Assembly (NCBI GenBank): GCA_026418055.1
Contig: JAOACB010000018.1
Location: forward strand, 1 to 43,146
Source: Fimbriimonadales bacterium
GTDB lineage: Bacteria; Armatimonadota; Fimbriimonadia; Fimbriimonadales; Fimbriimonadaceae
Direction of reading: 5' to 3'
DNA length: 43,146 nucleotides
A model generated the notes under the pieces. That model saw nothing but the letters and a program-made list of their open reading frames with translations. It had not been told where the DNA came from and made no database searches. Below are positions 33,063-40,576 of the stretch, piece by piece. Within the stretch, counting starts at the first letter, position 1; every line of letters starts with the position of its first letter. The position numbers were made by a program, and so were the translations under genes.

Positions 33063-34772
33063 TCAGAGGCTCACGCGCAGCGTGCGGCCGTTCGCGTCGA
33101 ACTTGGCCTTGACGGTGCGACCGCCGACCGTCACCTCGTAGTCGCCGAAGAAGCCGCGGAACCGCGCCCGGCCCTGCGCGTCGGTGCGGACGGCCGCGTT
33201 GGTCCACCACCTGCGGGTGACCAGCTCGTCCCAAACCTTGGCCATCGGCTTGGGCGACCAGTCGCGCCGGTACATGGCACCGTCCGGCTTCCAGTGGGAG
33301 CCCTCCCAGAAGCCCCACATCGTGAAGCCTGCCGTCTTGGGGTGCGCGAACCAGGCGGTCAGCAGGTCTCGGGTGTAGTCGGCCTGCGCCTGCTCGTCGC
33401 GGGTGCTCACGTCGTACTCGGTGATCTCGATCGGCAGGCCGACCGACTTCTGGAAGCGGTCGATCAGCCGCCACACCCTCTCGGGCGGAGTCAAGTCCTC
33501 TCCGAAGTGCGCCTGCCAGCCAAGCATGGTCACGGGCGCGCCGGTGGATCGGAGCCGCCTGGCGATCGCCTCGGAGAGCTGCGTGGTGGGTCCGCCGGCC
33601 TGCGAACCCTCGAACACCGAATAGTCGTTGTACACCAGGTGCGCCTTGGCCCAGGCCCTGCGGGCGGCGCGGAACACGTCGACGTACAGGTTCCAGCCGA
33701 GGCGTTCGGCGAACTCGGTTTCGGTCCGCAGCTCGTTCAGCACGTCGACGTTCTCGAAGGGGTATCGGCCCAGCGTGCGGGTGCGCTCCTCGAGAGCGTC
33801 GTAGATCGCCCGGCGCAACCCCTCCCGGTCGAGCTGGCGCAGGAACTGGGGCGAGTACTGGAAGCTGGGCCACAGCAGGCAGTGCGCCTTCATGCGCAGC
33901 CCGTTCCTCTGGCACCACTCGATCGTCTCAAGGAACTCGCGCCGGCTCTGCTCTCCGGCCCAGCCCCAATCGGCCCAGTAGATCGGCACCGTGACGCGGC
34001 TGAAGCGTCGGCTGAGCAGCATCCGGCGGAACCGCTCGCTGTTCGGGTCGTTCCTGCGCGGCACGTGGTACTCCGTGAAGGTGCCGAAGGGGTACTCGTG
34101 GCGGGTCATGTCCGCTCGCACCAGCGCTCCGCGCACGGGCTTGCCGTTCCGCGTCACCAAGACCGCGAAGTCTCCCTTGCGGTGGCGCTCGATCATCGCC
34201 TCGGCCCTCTTCCGCCAGGGGGCGTTCGGCTCGCGGCCCTCGTAGGTGAGCTCGGTGTGGGGCAGCGCCTTGAGGTCGGTGGCCGCCGGAAGCAGCGTTG
34301 CCCGCAGGTCCCGGAACTCCACCTCCTGCACCCGGCCGGCCAGGTGGAACGTGATCTCGACCTCGCCGGCCTCGAAGTCCCTGTCGGAGCGGAAGGCCTG
34401 GTGGAAGCTGCGCCAAGCCTTGCCCGCGCCCCCCGACGAGGCGCCGATCTGCGTCCAAGGCTGCCGGTTGAGCTGGACCGCCATGTACCACGCGGACGTG
34501 CCGCTCTCGTCGCGGCTGGCCAGGGTGCGCGCGCGGTACTGCACGAACACCACCTCCCCGCGGCGGATCGGCCTTTGGAACGGCGCGGTCTGCAGCTGCA
34601 CCGTCCAAGCGTCGCGGTGGGTCCGGAGAACCTTGACCTTCGCCCAGTTGGAGCCGAGCGCCCCCTGGGCGTACTCGGGCACCCCGGAGAGCCTCAGGCC
34701 CAGGTTGTCGGGCAACAACGGCACTCCGGACGGCTGAGCGAGCAACAGCGTCGCGGCGGCGAGCAACGTCAT
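33063..34772 (-). CDS. Secreted GH10 endo-beta-1,4-xylanase
   Basis: The 569-residue enzyme has a signal peptide (residues 1-16), an N-terminal beta-sandwich that may bind carbohydrate (about 20-175), a GH10 catalytic barrel (about 195-505) and a short C-terminal beta domain. The acid/base is Glu347 in VDVLNELRT, and the nucleophile is Glu452 in IEITEYDV. Neighbouring conserved pieces (KAHCLLWPS, YNDYSVFEG, TMWGFWEGSHWKP) also fit GH10. It cleaves xylan outside the cell. The ABC sugar transporter on the other side of the PQQ enzyme gene could take up its products. The 19-base gap to the convergent peptidase gene holds no terminator. Confidence 0.92.
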   Translation of the reverse strand: MTLLAAATLLLAQPSGVPLLPDNLGLRLSGVPEYAQGALGSNWAKVKVLRTHRDAWTVQLQTAPFQRPIRRGEVVFVQYRARTLASRDESGTSAWYMAVQLNRQPWTQIGASSGGAGKAWRSFHQAFRSDRDFEAGEVEITFHLAGRVQEVEFRDLRATLLPAATDLKALPHTELTYEGREPNAPWRKRAEAMIERHRKGDFAVLVTRNGKPVRGALVRADMTRHEYPFGTFTEYHVPRRNDPNSERFRRMLLSRRFSRVTVPIYWADWGWAGEQSRREFLETIEWCQRNGLRMKAHCLLWPSFQYSPQFLRQLDREGLRRAIYDALEERTRTLGRYPFENVDVLNELRTETEFAERLGWNLYVDVFRAARRAWAKAHLVYNDYSVFEGSQAGGPTTQLSEAIARRLRSTGAPVTMLGWQAHFGEDLTPPERVWRLIDRFQKSVGLPIEITEYDVSTRDEQAQADYTRDLLTAWFAHPKTAGFTMWGFWEGSHWKPDGAMYRRDWSPKPMAKVWDELVTRRWWTNAAVRTDAQGRARFRGFFGDYEVTVGGRTVKAKFDANGRTLRVSL

Positions 34773-34821
34773 CGTTCCACCTCGTCGCCGCGAGGTTTAC
34801 CTGACAACCTGGCCGAGGGCG

Positions 34822-36318
34822 CTACCTGGCAGGAACCAGCCGAACCACCGAGTCGGGGTCGTTGAACGCGAGGTACACGAACCCGTCGGGGCCGACCACC
34901 ACGTCGCGGACGCGGGCGATGCCGTGCACGATCTCCTCCCTCTCGACCAGCTGCCCGTTGCGCACCCGGATCCGGTCCACGTTCGTGCCCGAAAGGCCTC
35001 CGGCGAGCAGGTCGCCGCGCCACTCGGGGAAAGCGTCGCCCCGCACGACGTCCAGCCCGCACGCGCCGATCGACGGCAACCAGCGGAAGACCGGCAGGAC
35101 GATGTCCTGGCCCTGCTTGGGCCAAGGCGTGCGGAACGGGGTGTCGTTGTAGTTGATCGAGAACGCCACGAGCGGCCAGCCGTAGTTGCGGCCCTTCTGG
35201 ATGAGGTTCAGCTCGTCGCCGCCTCTCGGACCGTGCTCGGTGACCCACAGGTTGCCCTCCAGGTCGAACGCCACTCCCTGGGCGTTGCGGTGCCCGTAGC
35301 TCCACACCGCCTGCATCTGCCCCGGCTGGCGGAACGGGTTGTCGGGCGGGATGGAGCCGTCCTCGCGCAGGCGGAAGAGCTTGCCGTTCGGCTTGGACAG
35401 GTCCTGCGCGAGGTCCTGCTGGCCTCGGTCGCCGATCGAGAAGAACAGGTGCCCCTTGCCGTCGAACACGATGCGGGAGCCGAAGTGCACCCCCGCGCCG
35501 GTGTAGGAGTCCGCAGCGGCCTCGAAGATCGTCTGCTGGCTGGTCCATCGCGGCTGGCCCGCGCGCCACTCGATCTTGCCCCGCACGATCTTGGTCATGC
35601 CGCCCCGCCTTCCCGAGGCCGGCTCGGCGTAGGCCAGGTAGACCCAGCCGTTCCTGGCGTGCTCCGGGTGCACGGCCACATCCAGCAGGCCTCCCTGGCC
35701 CAGCTCGATCACCGCGGGCGTGCCCTGCACGGTCTTCAGTTCGTCGCCGTCCTTCACCATCAGAGCGCCGGGTCGGTTCGTCACCAGCATACGGCCGTCC
35801 GACAGCCAGTCGATGGCCCAAGGCGTGCGCAGGCCCTGGCCCTCGCCGATCACGGTCTCCAGTCGGTAGCCGGCCCTCTTGGTGCGGAACACGCCGTTCT
35901 GGGCCCTGGGCGATCCGGTGCGCTCCCGCAGGGCGCGCGCCTGCAGCTCTCGGATGTGCACCACCAGGCCCCAGATCTGCTCGTCGCTCAGCGAGCCACC
36001 GAACGCCTCCATCCCCATTTCCGGCACGCCGTTCTTGATGGCGTCGAAGAACGCCCGGTCGTGCTTCTGGTCGAACTTCTCCTCGGTGAGCAGCGTGCGG
36101 GTTCCGGCGCCCCCGCCCTGGCCCCGCTCGCCGTGGCAGTGCGCGCAGTTCTCGCGGTAGAGGTTGGTGATGTTGGCGCTCTGCACGACGCTCGCCGCGG
36201 TCGCCCCCAGGGCCCGTTGCGCGGTCGAGCCTCCCGCCTGGGCCGAAGGGCCCGGAGAGGAGGAGCACATCGCGAGGAACAGCGGCAGAGCCGAGAGCCC
36301 GAGCCAAGCCTTCTTCAT
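34822..36318 (-). CDS. Cytochrome c / PQQ-dependent sugar dehydrogenase (aldose dehydrogenase-like)
   Basis: This 498-residue exported enzyme starts with a signal peptide or lipoprotein signal (Cys18). A c-type cytochrome domain follows, with heme motif CAHCH at Cys58, Cys61 and His62 and a likely Met axial ligand in VPEMGMEAFGG. From about residue 150 there is a soluble PQQ glucose/sorbosone dehydrogenase beta-propeller: GEGQGLRTPWAIDW, SIGDRGQQDLAQDLSKPNGK and TEHGPRGGDELNLIQKGRNYGWP. It oxidises sugars and passes electrons through its own heme. The ATG at 36318 is chosen over that at 36327 because the CAAAAT box is 7 bases upstream. The next gene on the other strand begins only 90 bases away. 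Confidence 0.9.
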   Translation of the reverse strand: MKKAWLGLSALPLFLAMCSSSPGPSAQAGGSTAQRALGATAASVVQSANITNLYRENCAHCHGERGQGGGAGTRTLLTEEKFDQKHDRAFFDAIKNGVPEMGMEAFGGSLSDEQIWGLVVHIRELQARALRERTGSPRAQNGVFRTKRAGYRLETVIGEGQGLRTPWAIDWLSDGRMLVTNRPGALMVKDGDELKTVQGTPAVIELGQGGLLDVAVHPEHARNGWVYLAYAEPASGRRGGMTKIVRGKIEWRAGQPRWTSQQTIFEAAADSYTGAGVHFGSRIVFDGKGHLFFSIGDRGQQDLAQDLSKPNGKLFRLREDGSIPPDNPFRQPGQMQAVWSYGHRNAQGVAFDLEGNLWVTEHGPRGGDELNLIQKGRNYGWPLVAFSINYNDTPFRTPWPKQGQDIVLPVFRWLPSIGACGLDVVRGDAFPEWRGDLLAGGLSGTNVDRIRVRNGQLVEREEIVHGIARVRDVVVGPDGFVYLAFNDPDSVVRLVPAR

Positions 36319-36325
36319 GCCGGCC

Positions 36326-36331
36326 ATTTTG
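36326..36331 (-). promoter_or_regulatory. -10 box of the PQQ dehydrogenase gene
   Basis: CAAAAT on the minus strand is 7 bases before the ATG at 36318, a leaderless-type layout. The box overlaps the ATG at 36327, which argues against that start. No clear -35 is seen. Confidence 0.4.
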
Positions 36332-36391
36332 GCCGCACTGCTTCCGGTGGGCGGGCCGTTCGGCGTTTGGCGGTCGCCTCCGGCCATGGGC

Positions 36392-36397
36392 CATACT
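36392..36397 (+). promoter_or_regulatory. -10 box of the sugar transporter operon
   Basis: CATACT lies 10 bases before the ATG at 36408, giving a leader of about 4 bases; there is no ribosome binding site. TTGGCG (36367-36372) is a possible -35 with a long 19-base spacer. Confidence 0.4.
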
Positions 36398-36407
36398 GCT
36401 CATCGGC

Positions 36408-38834
36408 ATGGTCCGATGCCGCTTCCTGTTCCCGCTCCTCGCCCTGCTGGCGCTCGCCTCCCCGGGGTCTGCGGACAGCCGACAGACGGTGACCGTGTGG
36501 GGCATGGGCCTCGGTCCCGACTCGCAGGGCCTTCAGGACGTCATCCGCGAGTTCGAGCGGCGCAACCCGCGGTACCGCGTGCGCATCCTCAGCATGGGGG
36601 CGGGAGGCATGAACCCGCAGAAGCTGATGACGGCGATCGTCGGCAAGGTACCGCCCGACGTCATCTTCCAGGACCGCTTCTCGATCTCGGACTGGGCCAG
36701 CCGAGGGGCGTTCCGACCGTTGGACGACCTGATCGCGCGGGACCGCGGCAGGGACCCCCTGACGCCCACGCCCGACCAGTACTACCCCGCCTTCTGGCAG
36801 GAAGCCTGCTACGGCGGCAGGGTGTACGGCATCCCGGCGAGCGCCGACACGCGCGCCCTCTACTGGAACAAGAGGGTGTTCCGCGAGAACGCCGCCGCGC
36901 TCCGGGCGGCGGGGCTGGATCCGAACCGCCCGCCCCGCACGTGGAGCGAGACGCTGGCCTACAGCAGGGTGCTCACGAAGTTCAACAAGGACGGGTCGCT
37001 GCGGCAGGCGGGGTTCATTCCGAACTACGGCAACAGCTGGCTGTACCTGTACGCGTTCCAGATGAACGCCAGCTTCCTGTCGCCCGACGGCCGCACCTGC
37101 ACGCTGTACTCGCCGGAGTCGGAGGCGGCGCTGCGGTTCATGGTCGAGGGCTACCGGCTGCTCGGCGGCTACGAACAGGCGCAGAAGTTCCAGTCGACGT
37201 TCCAGTCGGGCGAGAACGACCCGTTCATCGTGGGAAAGGTCGCGATGAAGATCGACGGCGACTGGATCATCCCTTGGATGGCCTTGTACGCCCCGAAGCT
37301 CGACTTCGCCACGGCCCCGCCGCCGGTTCCCGACGACCGCTTCCACCACCGGGGTCGGTTCCGCAACGAGAAGGACACGTTCATCAGCTGGGCAGGCGGC
37401 TTCGCCTACGCGATCCCCGTGGGCGCCAAGAACGTCGAGGGGGGCTGGGCGTTCATCAAGTTCATCACGAGCACCGAGGGCCGGCTGATCGAGATGCGCG
37501 GGCAGAACAGCCTCGAGCGCAAGCGCGGCCGCACCTACATGCCGCGCGTCAGCGCGCAGATCCAGGCGGGGCGCATCGGCTTCGAGACCTTCAAGCCGAG
37601 CGACCCGCGCTGGGCCGACACGATCAAGCTGCACCTGGACCTGGCGTCGGTGTCGCGCATCCGGCCGGCGACGTTCGTGGCGCAGGTGCTCTGGGACGAG
37701 CACGTGCGCGCCGTCGAGAACGCGGCCTCGGGGCGCATGACGCCCAAGGAGGCTCTTCTGGCGGGCCAGCGGGTGGTGCAGCAGGCCTTGGACGAGGAGC
37801 TGGGCAAGACGCGCTTCCCCGTCATCGACCTGCGCCTGCCGGCCGCGATCGGGGTGTTCGGGTTCCTCGTGGGCTGCGGGCTGCTGGCGGCCGCCTACCG
37901 ACGCCAGAGGCTCGGGCGCCTGGCTCGCCACGAGGCGATCGCGGCGTACCTGTTCGTCTCGCCGTGGGTCGTGGGCTTCGTGGTGTTCACGCTGGGCCCG
38001 ATGCTGGCGTCGCTGTTCTTCAGCTTCACGCAGTACGGCGTGCTGACCGAGGCCCGGTGGGTCGGGCTGAAGAACTACGTCGACCTTTTCACGCTGGACC
38101 AGCAGAACATCGTGAAGTCGTTCGCGAACGTGCTGTACCTCGGAGGCATCGGCGTGCCGCTCGGCCTGGTCACCGGGCTTGCGGTGGCGCTGCTGCTGAA
38201 CAGCGCGGTCCGAGGCATGCGCTACTACCGCACGATGTTCTATCTGCCGGCGATCGTGCCCGGGGTGGCCAGCGTGGTGCTTTGGATGTGGATCCTCAAC
38301 GCCGACCCGAACCGCGGCCTGATCAGCTTCGTGTGGGCCCGCACCATCTCGCAGTGGTTCGGCACCCAGCCGCCGGGATGGCTCACCGTGGAAGCCTGGG
38401 CCAAGCCGTCGCTGATCCTGATGGGCCTGTGGGGAGCGGGATCCGGCATGATCCTGTGGCTCGCGGGCCTCAAGGGCATCCCCAGCACGCTGTACGAGGC
38501 CGCTTCGATCGACGGCGCCAACCCGCGCCAGCAGTTCTGGGCGGTCACGCTGCCGCAGCTGAGCCCCATCGTGTTCTTCAACACGGTCATGGGGTTCATC
38601 GGGGCGCTGCAGCAGTTCGAGGGTGTGTACATCATCACCGGCGGCAACGGCACCGGCCCCGGAGACTCGCTGCTGATGCCCGTGTACCACCTGTTCAACA
38701 ACGGCTTCAAGTACTTCAAGATGGGCTACGCCAGCGCGCTGGCCTGGGTGATCTTCGCGATCATCCTCGTGCTGACCGGCATCCAGTTCCTGCTGGCCAG
38801 AAAGTGGGTGCACTACGAGGCGGGTGGGAGATGA
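36408..38834 (+). CDS. Sugar ABC transporter: solute-binding protein fused to MalF-type permease
   Basis: Two normally separate subunits are one 808-residue chain. Residues 1-22 are a signal peptide. Residues 25-465 are a family 1 sugar-binding protein (VTVWGMG start, PPDVIFQDRFSISDWA, VYGIPASADTRALYWNK, GKVAMKIDGDWIIPW, WAFIKFITSTEG). A membrane anchor at about 475-497 is followed by a basic cytoplasmic loop (YRRQRLGRLAR), and residues 510-805 are a six-helix permease with the EAA loop LYEAASIDGANPRQQFWAVTLP (about 695-716). The topology is consistent: the binding domain faces outside and the permease starts inside. The stop overlaps the next permease by ATGA. No ATPase is encoded here, so a shared MsmK-like ATPase is expected elsewhere. 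Confidence 0.93.
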   Translation: MVRCRFLFPLLALLALASPGSADSRQTVTVWGMGLGPDSQGLQDVIREFERRNPRYRVRILSMGAGGMNPQKLMTAIVGKVPPDVIFQDRFSISDWASRGAFRPLDDLIARDRGRDPLTPTPDQYYPAFWQEACYGGRVYGIPASADTRALYWNKRVFRENAAALRAAGLDPNRPPRTWSETLAYSRVLTKFNKDGSLRQAGFIPNYGNSWLYLYAFQMNASFLSPDGRTCTLYSPESEAALRFMVEGYRLLGGYEQAQKFQSTFQSGENDPFIVGKVAMKIDGDWIIPWMALYAPKLDFATAPPPVPDDRFHHRGRFRNEKDTFISWAGGFAYAIPVGAKNVEGGWAFIKFITSTEGRLIEMRGQNSLERKRGRTYMPRVSAQIQAGRIGFETFKPSDPRWADTIKLHLDLASVSRIRPATFVAQVLWDEHVRAVENAASGRMTPKEALLAGQRVVQQALDEELGKTRFPVIDLRLPAAIGVFGFLVGCGLLAAAYRRQRLGRLARHEAIAAYLFVSPWVVGFVVFTLGPMLASLFFSFTQYGVLTEARWVGLKNYVDLFTLDQQNIVKSFANVLYLGGIGVPLGLVTGLAVALLLNSAVRGMRYYRTMFYLPAIVPGVASVVLWMWILNADPNRGLISFVWARTISQWFGTQPPGWLTVEAWAKPSLILMGLWGAGSGMILWLAGLKGIPSTLYEAASIDGANPRQQFWAVTLPQLSPIVFFNTVMGFIGALQQFEGVYIITGGNGTGPGDSLLMPVYHLFNNGFKYFKMGYASALAWVIFAIILVLTGIQFLLARKWVHYEAGGR

Positions 38835-40576
38835 ACGGCGCGGTGGCCTTCCTAGTCGGGACGCTGGCGCTGTGGGCGGGATGGCTCGCCCTCGCCCGCG
38901 CGGCGCTGCTGGGGGTGCAGCTGCTGATGGCCCACGACCCGGAGAACCGCCCGGGACGGGCGAGGGGCTTGTGGCAGTCGGCCGCAGCCGGAGCGGCGCT
39001 GCTCGCCCTGGCCCAGGGGTTGCCGATCGATCCGGGCCGTCCCGTCGAACCGGCGCCGATCCGCTTGCCGCTGGCGTGGGTGCTGATGCCGTTCACCGCC
39101 TGGCTGGCGCTGACATCCGCCGCCATGGTCGTGGTGCGCGCCATCCACGCGGTTTCGGCGCTGAGCCGGCGGGAGGCGCGTCAGAGGCTGGGAGCCGCCG
39201 GAGTGTGGGCGCTGGTGGGAGCGGGCTCGTTCTGGCTGTTCCGGCGATCCGGCGACGAGGCGGTGGTGTTCCGGGGCGTGCTGCCCCTGAGCTACACGGG
39301 CGCTTTCGCGCTGGCGCTGCTGTTCGTCGCGAGCGCCGCGCTGATGGTCGCGACGGCGCGTTCGCACCGCCTGAGGGGCCTCGGCAAGGGCGTGGCCACC
39401 CACGCCGCTCTGGTGGTGGGCAGCGTGCTGTTCAGCGTGCCGTTCGTCTGGCTGCTGGTCACCAGCTTCAAGGAGAGCCGCGACATGGTGAGCGCGGATG
39501 GCATCCGGTGGGTGCCCCGCGTGTGGGTCACGGTGCCGTACGACGACCCGATCGACCCGCTGTTCGAGGTGAGGCTGGACGACGGCCGGGTCGTGCAGGC
39601 GAACATCGCCGACAGGCTCCCGAACGGGCGCGTGATCCTGGAGGTCTACCGTCCGTTCAGCCAGCAGGGCCTGCGCGTCGAGCGCTCGATGGACGAGATC
39701 CGCCGCATCCCCAAGCAGTGCCAGGTGGTGACCGCCAGGCACGAGGGCCGGCGGGTCAAGGCCTTCATCGCTCAGAACCTGATGGACGGCCGCCAGCGCC
39801 TGCGCATCCTCGAGCCGAAGGAGCTGGAGGGCCGCGAGTTCCTCGCGCAGCCGAGCGACACCGAGCCGTACATGGTGACCGGCATCCGCTGGCAGAACTA
39901 CTCCGACGCGCTGCAGTTCCTGCCGCCGGAGGCCAACTACGGCCTGACCTACCTGAAGAACACCCTGATCCTGGTGGTGATGGGCCTGATCGGCACGCTG
40001 CTCAGCTCGGCTCTGGTGGCGTACGGCTTCGCGCGCCTGCGCTGGCCTGGCAAGGGGCCTCTGTTCACGCTGATGCTCAGCACGATGATGCTGCCGGGCG
40101 CCGTCACGCTGCTGCCGTCGTTCCTGATCTTCCGGTCGCTCGGATGGATCGACACGCTCTACCCGATGTGGGTGCCGGCGTTCTTCGCCAGCGCCTTCAA
40201 CGTGTTCCTGCTGCGGCAGTTCTTCCTCAACATCCCGATGGAGCTGGAGGACGCCGCGAAGATCGACGGCTGCTCGTACCTGCGCACGTTCTGGCAGGTG
40301 ATGCTGCCCCAGGTGAAGCCCGCGCTGGCCGTCATCGCCATCTGGACCTTCATGGGAGCCTGGAACAACTTCATGGGCCCGCTGATCTACGTGTCGTCGC
40401 CCGAGAACATGCCGATCGCGTACGCGGTGCAGCTCTTCCAGAGCGACCGCGGCGGCGAGCCGGGGCTGATCATGGCGTTCGCCACCATGGCGATGCTGCC
40501 GGTGCTGCTGGTGTTCTTCCTGGCGCAGAAGTACTTCATCGAGGGCGTGCAGCTCACGGGCCTGGGCGGCCGCTAG
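38831..40576 (+). CDS. Sugar ABC transporter MalG-type permease with N-terminal membrane domain and large outer loop
   Basis: The 581-residue protein is about twice the usual MalG length. Residues 1-180 are an additional hydrophobic region with four or five predicted helices and no homology I can name. The normal permease starts at about 187. Between its first helix (190-211) and the second (372-400) lies an extracytoplasmic insertion of about 150 residues, with beta-rich, charged sequence (VRLDDGRVVQANIADRL, RPFSQQGLRVERS). The EAA loop is EDAAKIDGCSYLRTFWQVMLP (473-493). The ATG at 38831 lies in the ATGA overlap with the fusion gene. Together they form the membrane part of one sugar importer. 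Confidence 0.9.
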   Translation: MNGAVAFLVGTLALWAGWLALARAALLGVQLLMAHDPENRPGRARGLWQSAAAGAALLALAQGLPIDPGRPVEPAPIRLPLAWVLMPFTAWLALTSAAMVVVRAIHAVSALSRREARQRLGAAGVWALVGAGSFWLFRRSGDEAVVFRGVLPLSYTGAFALALLFVASAALMVATARSHRLRGLGKGVATHAALVVGSVLFSVPFVWLLVTSFKESRDMVSADGIRWVPRVWVTVPYDDPIDPLFEVRLDDGRVVQANIADRLPNGRVILEVYRPFSQQGLRVERSMDEIRRIPKQCQVVTARHEGRRVKAFIAQNLMDGRQRLRILEPKELEGREFLAQPSDTEPYMVTGIRWQNYSDALQFLPPEANYGLTYLKNTLILVVMGLIGTLLSSALVAYGFARLRWPGKGPLFTLMLSTMMLPGAVTLLPSFLIFRSLGWIDTLYPMWVPAFFASAFNVFLLRQFFLNIPMELEDAAKIDGCSYLRTFWQVMLPQVKPALAVIAIWTFMGAWNNFMGPLIYVSSPENMPIAYAVQLFQSDRGGEPGLIMAFATMAMLPVLLVFFLAQKYFIEGVQLTGLGGR

